Source of the DNA: Sulfurimonas sp. | GTDB lineage: Bacteria; Campylobacterota; Campylobacteria; Campylobacterales; Sulfurimonadaceae | Length of the DNA: 64,000 nt | Direction of reading: 5' to 3' | Assembly: GCA_028687935.1 (NCBI GenBank) | Contig: JAQTZE010000005.1 | Coordinates: 62,001-126,000, forward strand | Shown: positions 25,027-34,307 of the stretch, one piece after another | Numbering within the stretch: position 1 is the stretch's first letter | How the letters are laid out: every line of letters begins with the position of its first letter | Program-made: the position numbers and the translations under genes | Notes under the pieces: model-generated | The model's database searches: none | What the model saw: the letters and a program-made list of their open reading frames with translations, nothing else | Told to the model about the DNA's origin: nothing

Positions 25027-26217
25027 TTAAAATTTATATCCAACACCCATAGAAACTATGAGTACATTAGAGTTTGAGAATTCACCATCAAGGCCGTTTT
25101 CATTCACTTTGCGGCTCTCTCTCATAGAGTAAAGTGCCGATAAACCCACATTCACTTTATCATTGATTGCATAGCGTCCACCGAAAGATACCGCAGTTGA
25201 ATCAGAGTCAGGAAGCTCAAAACTGATTGTCTCATCTGGAACTGGAGTCTGATCATAAACGATACCTGCCATGAACGTCAGCGCATCGAGTTCTTGAGTG
25301 ATACCAAGACGGAATGCGTTTGTATCATTCCAATCCTTTTTCATCACTTTGCCAAAAACAGCCTCTGCCGTTGGATTTGAATAATCAAAATCTAACTCCT
25401 TATATGCCGACCAGTAATTTCTCTCATAAACAACTTCTACAGTAGTTTTTGTAGGAAACGTATAAGCAGCTGCAACGCTCAAAGTTGCAGGAAGCGGTAC
25501 CGTCACCCTTGCATCTACATTATCATTTAAACTTGCTGGAGTATAAAGTAAATCAGCATCACCTTCTTCTGTTAGATCTACTTGTGAACGGTATGTTGCA
25601 CTGAGCTCAAGTTCAGATGTCGGCTTGTAAGCAAGAGCAATGTTGTATCCAAAATCTATAGAATCTCCACTCATATCTTGAGAAGCGACACCAGCTGCTG
25701 GAATAGCTTGGACAATGCCTTCAGAATGCACTACTCTCAATCCAATTGCTATACCTGCATTATTTCCAATCGGAAGAGCAACGGTTGGATTAATTTCAAC
25801 TACCTTAAGTGTAAACTCTTTTGCTTTTTTACTTGCAGGATCTTCATCCCATCTTTTTGACAATCCACCTGGAGAGACGATACTCAAACCAAAACGTGCA
25901 CCATTGACATTGCCTGATACGTAATGCAATGAAGGTACTAAAAATTGTTCTGTTTTTGCATCAATATCAATCGTACCTGCACTGTTTGTATAATTCGTCG
26001 GATCGAGCTTTATATACATAAGATCCGCTTCTATGTGATTTTCATCTGACATAAAAACCATATTTGCAGGGTTATAATAGGCCGCGTCCGCACTTTTGTT
26101 GTGTGCGATATTTGCAGCGCTTAGGGCTACTGCGTTTGTAGATGTTTCAGGTATTTTGTATCCGCCTGCGAGCAACATTGAACTTGCCACAAGTGAGAGT
26201 AGAGCTATTTTTTTCAT
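25027..26217 (-). CDS. FadL/OmpP1-family outer membrane porin
   Basis: A 396-aa outer-membrane beta-barrel for hydrophobic compounds. The signal peptide ends in LLAGGYKIPETS; the following NAVALSAANIAHNKSADAAYYNPANMVFM is the FadL hatch region with the family motif YYNPA. The protein ends in GVGYKF, an aromatic C-terminus recognised by the barrel-assembly machinery. The substrate, long-chain fatty acids or other hydrocarbons, is not determined. Confidence 0.85.
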   Translation of the reverse strand: MKKIALLSLVASSMLLAGGYKIPETSTNAVALSAANIAHNKSADAAYYNPANMVFMSDENHIEADLMYIKLDPTNYTNSAGTIDIDAKTEQFLVPSLHYVSGNVNGARFGLSIVSPGGLSKRWDEDPASKKAKEFTLKVVEINPTVALPIGNNAGIAIGLRVVHSEGIVQAIPAAGVASQDMSGDSIDFGYNIALAYKPTSELELSATYRSQVDLTEEGDADLLYTPASLNDNVDARVTVPLPATLSVAAAYTFPTKTTVEVVYERNYWSAYKELDFDYSNPTAEAVFGKVMKKDWNDTNAFRLGITQELDALTFMAGIVYDQTPVPDETISFELPDSDSTAVSFGGRYAINDKVNVGLSALYSMRESRKVNENGLDGEFSNSNVLIVSMGVGYKF

Positions 26218-26276
26218 GAGTATTTTCCCTTATTTTTTATCCAACCATATTACACAATATAAACTTAACCATTGCA

Positions 26277-27161
26277 TTAATTGATAAACGAGTATAAAAG
26301 TTCTATTTCATCTTTCCAAATAGTCTCATCGATTGTCTCAAGAACAAGTGGAATATCATCCATTCTCGCATCATTCATCAAAAATCTAAATGCATCAAGA
26401 CCTATCTCACCTTTTCCAAGCGAGTGGTGTCTATCTACGTGAGAACCTAGTGGCGGTTTAGAGTCGTTGATGTGCATCCCCATAAGGTACTTAAAACCGA
26501 CGATCTTCTCAAACGCAGCCCAAGTTGCATCATACGTTTCACGTGTTCGGATGTCATATCCTGCGGTAAACATGTGACAGGTGTCGATACATATTCCGAT
26601 GCGAGATTTGTCTTCTACTTTGTCGATAATGTGTGCTAGATGCTCAAAACGCCAGCCAAGATTGCTTCCCTGACCTGCTGTGTTTTCTATCACGGCTTTA
26701 ACGCCCTGCGTTTTGTTCAGAGCGATATTGATAGACTCTGCGATCGTATCCAGACAGATATCTTCGATAGGCTTGATAATCTCAGGATTTTCTTTCTCTT
26801 TTTTCGTGATCTTTGCCAAGTGACTTCCCGGGTGAAAGTTGAGTCTATCAAGTCCCAAAATCGCACATCGCTCTAACTCATCTATAAAAGCAGCCCGTGA
26901 CTTCTCAAGTTGTTCACCATCAGGATGACCGAGATTGATAAGATAACTATCATGAGGAAGGATATGCTTTGGCAATATTCCACTCTTTTCAAGCTCATAT
27001 TTAAACTTATCAATTGTCTCCGAATCTAGCTCTTTTGCTACCCATTGTCTTTGATTTTTTGTAAAAAGTGCAAAAGCTTTTGCACCGATAGCCGTTGCGT
27101 TTATAGGTGCGTTAAAAACGCCACCGCTTGCACTAACATGTGCTCCGATAAATTTATTCAT
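26277..27161 (-). CDS. nfo: endonuclease IV
   Basis: A 294-aa AP endonuclease of base-excision repair, which cuts 5' to abasic sites using three zinc ions. The metal-ligand motifs are all present: [42 protein letters not shown] with [15 protein letters not shown], and LETID. Length is normal. Its start overlaps the end of the lipoprotein gene by 8 bp. Confidence 0.96.
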   Translation of the reverse strand: MNKFIGAHVSASGGVFNAPINATAIGAKAFALFTKNQRQWVAKELDSETIDKFKYELEKSGILPKHILPHDSYLINLGHPDGEQLEKSRAAFIDELERCAILGLDRLNFHPGSHLAKITKKEKENPEIIKPIEDICLDTIAESINIALNKTQGVKAVIENTAGQGSNLGWRFEHLAHIIDKVEDKSRIGICIDTCHMFTAGYDIRTRETYDATWAAFEKIVGFKYLMGMHINDSKPPLGSHVDRHHSLGKGEIGLDAFRFLMNDARMDDIPLVLETIDETIWKDEIELLYSFIN

Positions 27162-27624
27162 TCGTATCCTTTAACTTTAATAATATTGCGTTTTTCTTAT
27201 CTTTAAAAGAGATTGTGTTTGCGCTTACTTTATACTCTATATCTGCATCTGCGTTTTGTATCTTTTGCTCAAAACCATCATCTATTTTGACTCTGTTTTG
27301 CCCATCATAAATAGCTTTTCCAAGAAGAACATTTTGCAGTATATCTTCAGGGTATGAAGCATGGAGATACTCTTCGTTAAAGCTGCGTTTACTCATGCAC
27401 CCTGCACTAACGCAGATTACATGATTAATGGCAATCTTTTCAACAGCATTTCCGGCTACAAATATTTCCAGTTCTATGCTTTTTTGACTGTTACGCAGGT
27501 AGCCGACATCCGCAAATTTGAGTTTTGGGGACTTAATTATGACTATTTTCGTTTGGGTAAATTCATAGTTTTTTGTACTACAACCGCTAAAGATAAGAAT
27601 AAAAATGAGGTATATGTATTTCAT
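27154..27624 (-). CDS. small lipoprotein, unknown function
   Basis: A 156-aa protein with a lipoprotein signal ([12 protein letters not shown], lipidated Cys at residue 15). The rest is soluble and contains one more pair of cysteines ([12 protein letters not shown]) that could form a disulfide in the periplasm. It overlaps nfo by 8 bp and is divergent from the Y-family polymerase gene. No family recognised with confidence; similar small lipoproteins exist in related genera. Confidence 0.75.
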   Translation of the reverse strand: MKYIYLIFILIFSGCSTKNYEFTQTKIVIIKSPKLKFADVGYLRNSQKSIELEIFVAGNAVEKIAINHVICVSAGCMSKRSFNEEYLHASYPEDILQNVLLGKAIYDGQNRVKIDDGFEQKIQNADADIEYKVSANTISFKDKKNAILLKLKDTNE

Positions 27625-27692
27625 AAACGCAATTATATCAGCTATTTTATTTTCAATTTGCCATATTTTACCACTTGCGTTTGCAATTTATC

Positions 27693-27698
27693 TATAAT
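27693..27698 (+). promoter_or_regulatory. -10 element giving a possibly leaderless dinB transcript
   Basis: A perfect TATAAT ends 6 bp before the ATG at 27705. Transcription would start about at the ATG itself, and no ribosome site precedes it. The mRNA would then be leaderless. Confidence 0.5.
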
Positions 27699-27704
27699 TC
27701 AAAA

Positions 27705-28976
27705 ATGAAAATACACATAGATATCGATTGCTTTTTTGTCAGTGCCGCGCGCATCATAGATCCGAGCCTTGAGCATAAGGCTGTCGCCATTGGAGGCAGA
27801 AGCGATACAAAGATTTTCAACAAAGAAGCCAAATATCAAAGTGTGAACCTACAAAACGCAGGCTCTTTTGTGCCTATATTTTATAAAACTTATGAAGAAA
27901 AAGACGACCAGTTGAGTGGCTTTAAAGATGAAGATGGACGTATACGCGGTATCCTCACGACCTCTAGTTATGAAGCCAGAGCTTACGGTGTCAAAACTGC
28001 CATGAGCATCAAAGAGGCACTTGGCCTTTGTCCGCAGCTCATTATCAAAGCGCCCAATATGACACTTTATCAAAAACTCTCTCATGAATTGCACGAGTTT
28101 TTACAGACAAGAATTCCGCTGATAGAACAGGCAAGTATCGATGAATTTTACGGGGATGTTAGCGGCTGGATTGAAGATGCAGATGTGCCTGCGTTTATAG
28201 ACAATCTTCGTCATGAGATCAAACGCCACACACAGCTTCCAGTCTCCATTGGAGCAGCAAAAACACGCTATATCGCCAAGCTTGCGACAACTTACGCGAA
28301 ACCTTTTGGATGCAAGAGTATCACCGAACATGAGTTTGACAAGTTCGTCAATCCTATTCCTGTGGATAGCTTCGCAGGCATTGGGCGCAGCATGAGTGCG
28401 AGACTCAAATCTGCACAGATCCATACCCTTGGAGACATCCGTGCAAGGCGCGGAACACTTGAATCATGGGGACCCTACGCAAAAGAGCTTTACAAACGTA
28501 TCAACGGAGAGAGTGATGGCGAGATACAAACCCAGCACAGAAGAAAATCTATAGGAATTTCGAGAACTTTTGATCCTCTCTATGACAGAATCGAGCTAAA
28601 ACGCAGAGTCCATGTCCTCGCACGTCATCTGAGCTATGCCATCCAAAAACTAGAGGTTATTCCAACGGTCTTTCATCTAAGTATCGCGTATGAGATGAGC
28701 AAAAGTTCTCATAAAAACATCAGCCTTTGTGAAATTTTTACAGAAAAAAAGTTTGACTCGCTTTGTCTTGCTCTCTTGCGTGAGGCGGATATTTATAAAA
28801 GACTTCACGTCATCCGTTTGAGTATCAACTGTTCGAGTTTTACACGTGATAGCAGAAAGGAGCTCTCACTTTTAGGATTTGAAGAGGAGCAGAAGATGAA
28901 AGAGCTAAGCAGACAAACGCAGAAGATGCGCGAGAAATATGGTATCGATACACTCAAATGGGGTAGTGAATTCTAG
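27705..28976 (+). CDS. dinB: Y-family DNA polymerase (DinB/Pol IV type)
   Basis: A 423-aa translesion polymerase. The start ATG at 27705 is chosen because it begins the conserved first strand MKIHIDIDCFFVSA; a 10-codon longer frame starts upstream of the promoter. Catalytic acids are in DIDCFF and ASIDEFYGDV; TSSYEARAYGVKTAMS is the finger loop; IGAAKTRYIAKLATTYAKP and PVDSFAGIGRSMSARLKS (helix-hairpin-helix) follow. The little-finger domain is at the C-terminus. The role is error-prone bypass of damage. It could also be a diverged UmuC-like paralog; the family is certain. Confidence 0.88.
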   Translation: MKIHIDIDCFFVSAARIIDPSLEHKAVAIGGRSDTKIFNKEAKYQSVNLQNAGSFVPIFYKTYEEKDDQLSGFKDEDGRIRGILTTSSYEARAYGVKTAMSIKEALGLCPQLIIKAPNMTLYQKLSHELHEFLQTRIPLIEQASIDEFYGDVSGWIEDADVPAFIDNLRHEIKRHTQLPVSIGAAKTRYIAKLATTYAKPFGCKSITEHEFDKFVNPIPVDSFAGIGRSMSARLKSAQIHTLGDIRARRGTLESWGPYAKELYKRINGESDGEIQTQHRRKSIGISRTFDPLYDRIELKRRVHVLARHLSYAIQKLEVIPTVFHLSIAYEMSKSSHKNISLCEIFTEKKFDSLCLALLREADIYKRLHVIRLSINCSSFTRDSRKELSLLGFEEEQKMKELSRQTQKMREKYGIDTLKWGSEF

Positions 28977-29020
28977 GTTCTTTGCTACATTAGCAAAGTT
29001 ATTATGTTAGAATAACTCTT

Positions 29021-29962
29021 ATGACACATAGTAAACTCCTAGATCAATTCAGGTCTTTTTATTTTAGAAACTATCCCAATGACATGGAACTTCAAATCGA
29101 ATATTTTTCGGTTTTTGGAGGGCTTGGCTGGGATATAGACACTTCCAAATCTTTTGAAACACTTTTGCATGAGCTCATCTTTGAAAACTTTGAGCTACTG
29201 AGTGAAAAGATGACGCAACTCACCTTCAACAATAACAATAATAAGAGACTCCTGCGTGCACTTGCTGTAGGTGATCGAAGGATCTTCTCTGCGTTTAAAC
29301 GCGCAGGGCTCAATAACGGCAATGGTGGCGCAGCACTCCAATATCTTCAAGAAAAAGGGCTCATTAGTATCGAGTACTCACGAGAAGAACCTGCAAGAAG
29401 CTTACAACCTCAGGGAAAACTCAAACGCGAGATAGCCAAACACCGCATCTCACACAAAGTCCTTTTTTCCCAGCCTTTTGTACGTTTTTGGTTTTATTTT
29501 ATCGCGCCACATATCAGAGATATTAAAGAAAAAAACTATGAAAATGTGCTCAAAATGTTTCATGAACGCCAAAATAGCTACACAAGTCTTGTCTTTGAAG
29601 AGCTCTCAGAAGTGCTTCTCAATTATCATATTCGTGACGCGCAGATACTAAGCTCTGGAAGCTATTGGGACGCGAAAGTAGAGATAGATATCCTCACCGT
29701 AACCCAAGATGAAAAAGTCTATGTTGGCGAGTGTAAATGGACAAACCATAAGATCAATAAAAAAGAGTTTCACAAAATCATAGAAAAATGTGAAAAACTC
29801 GATATTGAGCCCTATCAGGTGACATTTTTTTCAAAAAGAGGTTTTTCAAAAGAGCTTCTAAGTATGCAGAGCAAAAATTTGGCTCTTTATAGCAGTGAAG
29901 ATTTTAGCGCACTGCTCAAAAACAGCTCACGCGAAGAGCTGATAGAGAATTTTATCAGCTAA
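29021..29962 (+). CDS. DUF234 / PD-(D/E)XK nuclease-like protein
   Basis: A 313-aa protein. The C-terminal part has a restriction-nuclease-like active-site pattern: VEIDILTVTQDEKVYVGECKW (Asp, then Glu-x-Lys). This matches the DUF234 domain usually found at the C-terminus of archaeal-type STAND ATPases. The middle (RRIFSAFKRAGLNNGNGGAALQYLQEKGLISIEYS) looks like a winged helix. No P-loop is present, so the ATPase half is missing. It converges on the J-domain gene with an 8-bp overlap of the two ends. Function unknown; a DNA-processing or defence role is conceivable only. Confidence 0.7.
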   Translation: MTHSKLLDQFRSFYFRNYPNDMELQIEYFSVFGGLGWDIDTSKSFETLLHELIFENFELLSEKMTQLTFNNNNNKRLLRALAVGDRRIFSAFKRAGLNNGNGGAALQYLQEKGLISIEYSREEPARSLQPQGKLKREIAKHRISHKVLFSQPFVRFWFYFIAPHIRDIKEKNYENVLKMFHERQNSYTSLVFEELSEVLLNYHIRDAQILSSGSYWDAKVEIDILTVTQDEKVYVGECKWTNHKINKKEFHKIIEKCEKLDIEPYQVTFFSKRGFSKELLSMQSKNLALYSSEDFSALLKNSSREELIENFIS

Positions 29963-30758
29963 CTACGCGCAGTGCTGTATAGGCTTCTTGAAGCAGTTGA
30001 AACTTTTGCGTATAGTGTTGGAGCATATGCGGACACTCATGAAAAACTTTATCAGGATGATAAACTTTGGTGAGTTTTTTATAACTTTTTTTCAAAGCAT
30101 CCTGACTCGCACCAACTGGGCACTCCAAAACAGTATAAAAGAACTTGTTCTCTTCCTCTTCTTCGTCTTTACACAAATCGCCAAAAGAAAAACTAGCAAA
30201 ATCAGAATAAAGCTTACTCATAAAATGGTTGTCAAAAGTGTATTGAATATTATAATGTAAGATATGGCGTTTATTTAGCGCTCGCTCAAGCCTCGCCTTT
30301 GCTTTATAATCACTCACATCAACAACCAAAGAGATATCTGTGCCACGCTCGACATAGACATCAAGCTGAGAACGCATATAGCTGATAACCCATGCATTTG
30401 GCTGATCGAGTGTGATAAGAACTGTATTTTTGTCATATGCGTAAAGATTGACTTTGACATTTTGTGTCTCATCGAGCTCATGAAGTTCTATTTTTATAGG
30501 CTGTGAGCCATAACGGAGCATAGAACGCAGAAAAAATTCGTGTGAAAAATCATGCACAGAAGCATGGTATCTGCTGAGCTCACGTAAAAACTCTTCACGA
30601 ATCTCTTTTAAATTCTCATTTCTAAAGACTAAAACAGCCTTAGGTAAAAAGAGCATACCACGTGAGTGATGCCCTAAAAACTCCCTCATCCAAGGAGCAT
30701 TCAAGGTATCAAAACCCGTAGTGATAAGAATAAGATTGTTGCGTAAAACAATATCCAT
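29955..30758 (-). CDS. protein with C-terminal J domain
   Basis: A 267-aa protein. The ATG at 30758 is preferred because AAAGGTAGGG precedes it; a longer TTG-initiated frame to 30818 lacks a site. The last about 60 residues form a J domain (FFYTVLECPVGASQDALKKSYKKLTKVYHPDK, with the HPD triad) that would stimulate an Hsp70 (DnaK). The N-terminal 200 residues are of unknown type. J domains are usually N-terminal, so this is a type III co-chaperone with a distinct, reversed order. Confidence 0.8.
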   Translation of the reverse strand: MDIVLRNNLILITTGFDTLNAPWMREFLGHHSRGMLFLPKAVLVFRNENLKEIREEFLRELSRYHASVHDFSHEFFLRSMLRYGSQPIKIELHELDETQNVKVNLYAYDKNTVLITLDQPNAWVISYMRSQLDVYVERGTDISLVVDVSDYKAKARLERALNKRHILHYNIQYTFDNHFMSKLYSDFASFSFGDLCKDEEEEENKFFYTVLECPVGASQDALKKSYKKLTKVYHPDKVFHECPHMLQHYTQKFQLLQEAYTALRVVS

Positions 30759-30884
30759 AACCCTACCTTTGAGATAACTTTTTTTGTTTTTAAGCAAGAT
30801 TGGTTCCAAAATAAGCAAATAGCATCAATATAAACATTCAAAACTAATTCAAATCCCTTTCATTTTATTTATAGGTATTTTGAG

Positions 30885-30890
30885 TATAAT
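30885..30890 (+). promoter_or_regulatory. -10 element of purF
   Basis: TATAAT followed 16 bp later by an AAGGAA ribosome site and the TTG start at 30919. Its position argues against the longer reading frame opening at 30880. Confidence 0.55.
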
Positions 30891-30918
30891 TCCGACAATA
30901 ATATACAAGGAATCTATT

Positions 30919-32274
30919 TTGCTAGAAGATATGAACGAAAAGTGCGCTGTCGTAGGTATTTATGGTCATCAAGAGGCTTCGAAATTAGCTTATTTCTCTC
31001 TTCATTCACTCCAACACCGTGGTCAAGAAGCAGCTGGAATTAGTTCTTCAGATGGTAAAAAACTTCATACTATCAAAAACCGCGGTCTTGTTATGCGTGT
31101 TTTTAATGAAAGAAAACTTGAAACACTTAGCGGTTCGAGTGCAGTAGGACATACTCGCTACTCAACTGCTGGTGATGATTCTATCCTCGATGCACAACCA
31201 GTATTTGCAAGATACGACCTTGGAGAGATGGCTATTGTTCATAATGGTAATCTTACAAACGCAGAAGAAGTAAGAAATAAACTTATTGAAAAAGGTGCAA
31301 TATTTCAAACTTTTATGGATACGGAAAATCTTATCCACCTGATTGCAAAAAGTGAAAAAGAGAAACTGATTGATAGAATTATCGATGCAGTTCATAGAAT
31401 CGAAGGTGCATTTTCTTTGGTATTTCTTAGCCGTAGTAAGATGTTCGCTATGCGTGACCGTCACGGTTTTCGTCCACTAAGCCTTGGAAAACTTCCAAAC
31501 GGTGGCTATATCGTTGCATCTGAAACTTGTGCATTTGACCTTGTAGGTGCAGAATATATTCGAGATGTACGTCCTGGAGAGCTTTTAGTATTTTCTGAAG
31601 GCAAAGAGCCTGAATCTATTCAGGTATTTGAACCTACCCCTAAGCACTGTATCTTTGAATATGTCTATTTTGCAAGACCAGATTCTATGGTTTTTGGCCA
31701 GTCTGTATATCAAACAAGAAAAAACATGGGTAAAGAGCTTGCGAAAGTCCAGCCAGTTGAAGCAGATGTCGTCATTCCTGTCCCAGACGGTGGTGTCCCA
31801 GCGGCTATCGGATATGCACAAGAGAGTGGTATCCCTTATGAGATGGGTATTATGAGGAATCACTATATCGGCCGTACTTTTATCGAGCCAACACAAGAGA
31901 TGCGTGATCTTAAAGTCAAGATGAAACTCTCACCTATGCCAAATGTCATCGCAGGGAAAAGAGTTATCGTTATCGATGATTCTATCGTGCGTGGAACAAC
32001 TTCAAAACGTATCGTCAGAATGCTCAAAGAAGCAGGAGCAAAAGAAGTGCATATGAGAGTCTCTTCACCTCCTACAACTGATCCTTGTTTTTACGGAGTA
32101 GATACACCTGATAAAGATAAACTTATCGCTGCGAATATGACACTTGAAGAGATTCGTGTATATATTGAAGCTGATTCTCTTGCTTATCTAGATGAATCTT
32201 CTCTTCTAAGAAGCGTAAACGCAACAGAGGATAACTACTGTACAGCTTGTTTTACCGGCAAGTACATAGTTTAG
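30919..32274 (+). CDS. purF: amidophosphoribosyltransferase
   Basis: A 451-aa enzyme of the first step of purine synthesis: glutamine + PRPP to phosphoribosylamine. The TTG at 30919 is taken as start because an AAGGAA site lies 6 bases before it; the ATG at 30931 is too far. The short propeptide LEDMNEK precedes the catalytic Cys (KCAVVGIYGHQEAS). The glutaminase motifs are LQHRGQEAAGI and VHNGNLTN; the PRPP loop is VIVIDDSIVRGTTSKR. The C-terminal NYCTACFTG pattern points to the Bacillus-type enzyme with a 4Fe-4S cluster. Confidence 0.95.
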   Translation: MLEDMNEKCAVVGIYGHQEASKLAYFSLHSLQHRGQEAAGISSSDGKKLHTIKNRGLVMRVFNERKLETLSGSSAVGHTRYSTAGDDSILDAQPVFARYDLGEMAIVHNGNLTNAEEVRNKLIEKGAIFQTFMDTENLIHLIAKSEKEKLIDRIIDAVHRIEGAFSLVFLSRSKMFAMRDRHGFRPLSLGKLPNGGYIVASETCAFDLVGAEYIRDVRPGELLVFSEGKEPESIQVFEPTPKHCIFEYVYFARPDSMVFGQSVYQTRKNMGKELAKVQPVEADVVIPVPDGGVPAAIGYAQESGIPYEMGIMRNHYIGRTFIEPTQEMRDLKVKMKLSPMPNVIAGKRVIVIDDSIVRGTTSKRIVRMLKEAGAKEVHMRVSSPPTTDPCFYGVDTPDKDKLIAANMTLEEIRVYIEADSLAYLDESSLLRSVNATEDNYCTACFTGKYIV

Positions 32275-32281
32275 AGATTTT

Positions 32282-33241
32282 TTGCAACAGATTTATACCT
32301 ATGGTAATTACCTAAAAGATAAATTCGGCTCCAAAGTTTATAAAGTCGGGATAAATATCTCCGGCTTTACTTGCCCAAATATAGATGGAACGGTAGCAAA
32401 AGGCGGTTGTACTTTTTGTGAAAACGACTCTTTTAGTGCCAGCACAAATGAAGTGCAAGAGCTCAAAGGTTTTCACCTCAATCTAAACTCACCTTCTAAC
32501 CCTTATTTAGAAAAACAGCTCCAACAGCTTTCTCTGCAATTTGATGCAATAAGCAAACGCCAACGACAAGAGTACGGTGCGCAAAAATTTATCGTCTATT
32601 TTCAATCTTTTACAAATACATATGCTCCTTTTGATACGCTCAAAGCACTCTATGAAAAAGCGCTCTCTTTTCCTGATGTTGTGGGTTTAAGTATCGGGAC
32701 GCGCTCTGATAGTATCACGGATGAAACACTTGCATATCTTGCAGCACTTGCAAAAGAGAGTGAGATATGGATAGAGTTTGGTATCCAGTCTGTCTATGAT
32801 GAAACGCTAGAGAAGATAAATCGTGGTCATGACGCAGCCAATGTAAAAGAGTGGATCATCAAGTCTAAAGAAGCTGGTTTAAACGTCTGTGGGCACCTTA
32901 TATTTGGCCTTCCAGGTGAGAATAGCACAATGATGCTTGAGACTGCTAAACAAGCTTATGCATGGGGTATAGACTCTGTAAAATATCATCCACTTTATGT
33001 GGTAAAACGTACAGCACTGGCCAATGAGTTCAGTAGAGGGGATTTTACGCCTATTAGTGAGGAAGAGTATTTGGATGTGCTTATTGAAGCTATCAAGATG
33101 AAGCCTAAAGACGTATCCGTGCAGAGAGTAACAGCGGGCATCAACAACGATTCGCTTCTTGCCCCTGATTGGTGTAGAGATAAAAATATTCAGATAAAAA
33201 ATATCAATAGAGCACTCAGTCCCTTAGGACTTAAATACTAG
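32282..33241 (+). CDS. radical SAM protein, YhcC/TIGR01212 family
   Basis: A 319-aa radical SAM enzyme. The cluster cysteines are spaced as in TIGR01212: TCPNIDGTVAKGGCTFC, not the usual CxxxCxxC. Further marks are YFQSFTNTYAPFDTLKALY, VVGLSIGTRSD and IEFGIQSVYDETLEKINRGHD. It starts with TTG right behind the purF stop (7-bp gap), so it is probably co-transcribed. The reaction is not established for this family; a tRNA or protein modification is likely. Confidence 0.85.
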   Translation: MQQIYTYGNYLKDKFGSKVYKVGINISGFTCPNIDGTVAKGGCTFCENDSFSASTNEVQELKGFHLNLNSPSNPYLEKQLQQLSLQFDAISKRQRQEYGAQKFIVYFQSFTNTYAPFDTLKALYEKALSFPDVVGLSIGTRSDSITDETLAYLAALAKESEIWIEFGIQSVYDETLEKINRGHDAANVKEWIIKSKEAGLNVCGHLIFGLPGENSTMMLETAKQAYAWGIDSVKYHPLYVVKRTALANEFSRGDFTPISEEEYLDVLIEAIKMKPKDVSVQRVTAGINNDSLLAPDWCRDKNIQIKNINRALSPLGLKY

Positions 33242-33243
33242 TT

Positions 33244-33792
33244 TTAATGTCCTCTGACTTTTGAAAAGTCCGCAACATTTCTAAAATAAGGTGGAAAGTC
33301 AAAATAGACTCTAAATGACTCCACTTCTCCTGGCTTGAGATTCTTTGCAACAACAAACTCTTTAATGATTGTCTGAGGCTTATAGAGTAGATTTGCACCG
33401 CCACCAAAAAAATCTTTAAACCCACTTGGAGCGAAGAAAGAGCCGGCTTTTACATTTCCTGAAACATGCCCCTTATTGACAAGCTTGATCTCAAAAGTCA
33501 CTTCACCTATCTCATAGTTTCCTTCATTTTTCACTATACCTGTATAGATAATCTGCTCCGTTGAGAGCAATCTTTTATTTTCAAGTTTATAGAGTTTTAC
33601 AACTTTTGTATATTTATCTACCACAACAACAGAAAAGGCGCCAAAGAGTGCGAAAACCAATGTAATAGAGCCTGCCATAGGCAAAATAAGTTTCTTTTTT
33701 TCTTGTTTCAAAGCTGTAATCATGCCCCCGATATAAAGAACAAAGAGCACAAGAAAAGTTAAATAGTGCCAGTAATTAAGTAGTGTAGTCAT
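33244..33792 (-). CDS. DUF2393 membrane protein (1)
   Basis: A 182-aa protein with two N-terminal transmembrane helices and a soluble beta-rich domain outside (IIYTGIVKNEGNYEIGEVTFEIKLVNKG). This is the DUF2393 pattern known from Campylobacterota. Its start overlaps the stop of the next DUF2393 gene by one base. It converges with the radical SAM gene (2-bp gap). Function unknown. Confidence 0.75.
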   Translation of the reverse strand: MTTLLNYWHYLTFLVLFVLYIGGMITALKQEKKKLILPMAGSITLVFALFGAFSVVVVDKYTKVVKLYKLENKRLLSTEQIIYTGIVKNEGNYEIGEVTFEIKLVNKGHVSGNVKAGSFFAPSGFKDFFGGGANLLYKPQTIIKEFVVAKNLKPGEVESFRVYFDFPPYFRNVADFSKVRGH

Positions 33793-34307
33793 TAGTTACA
33801 ATCCGCCTGTAGTGAAATATTATAGTCTCCCGCATATGTGAAAGGTTCAATTATTATTTTAAACTCTCTTTGCGCAGCTCGCGGGATTTGTTCTTCTACA
33901 ATCGACATATTTTTAAATGGTTTGTAGGGATAGAGATAATTTTTATATATGTTTGAACTTACTTTATATGCACTAGCAGTGATAGTGCAACTCTTAAAAT
34001 CAAATTTAGAATCATTACTCAGCGTCGCTTTTACAACAACTGCTTGAGTAAAGTTAAGCTTCTGCTGACTCTGTAAAGTAAGGGAGTTTTTAAATAAATA
34101 GGCATGCATGTATTGATAACCTACAGTAGGCGTGAGCGCAAGGATAGAAAAAGATACCAGAATCAGCAAAAGTGCTAAAACCAGCTTTCTTCGTAAGAGT
34201 ATCGCAAAGATAATAAATAGTAAGAAAAATGTAAACGCAGCACCAAAAAGAATGTAATCATACACTATAAGGTTTTGAAGAAATAGACTGGTCTTTTCTT
34301 GCATCAA
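33792..34307 (-). CDS. DUF2393 membrane protein (2)
   Basis: A 171-aa paralog of the following gene: two transmembrane helices (YDYILFGAAFTFFLLFIIFAILL, then LALLLILVSFSILALT) and a beta domain (FTQAVVVKATLSNDSKFDFKSC). It overlaps hisIE by 4 bp. The tandem pair could form a heterodimer in the inner membrane. No function is known. Confidence 0.75.
   Translation of the reverse strand: MMQEKTSLFLQNLIVYDYILFGAAFTFFLLFIIFAILLRRKLVLALLLILVSFSILALTPTVGYQYMHAYLFKNSLTLQSQQKLNFTQAVVVKATLSNDSKFDFKSCTITASAYKVSSNIYKNYLYPYKPFKNMSIVEEQIPRAAQREFKIIIEPFTYAGDYNISLQADCN

Noticed and set aside
30880-30918. A longer PurF reading from a TTG at 30880
   Set aside because: It covers the TATAAT promoter element; the active-site cysteine needs only a short propeptide.
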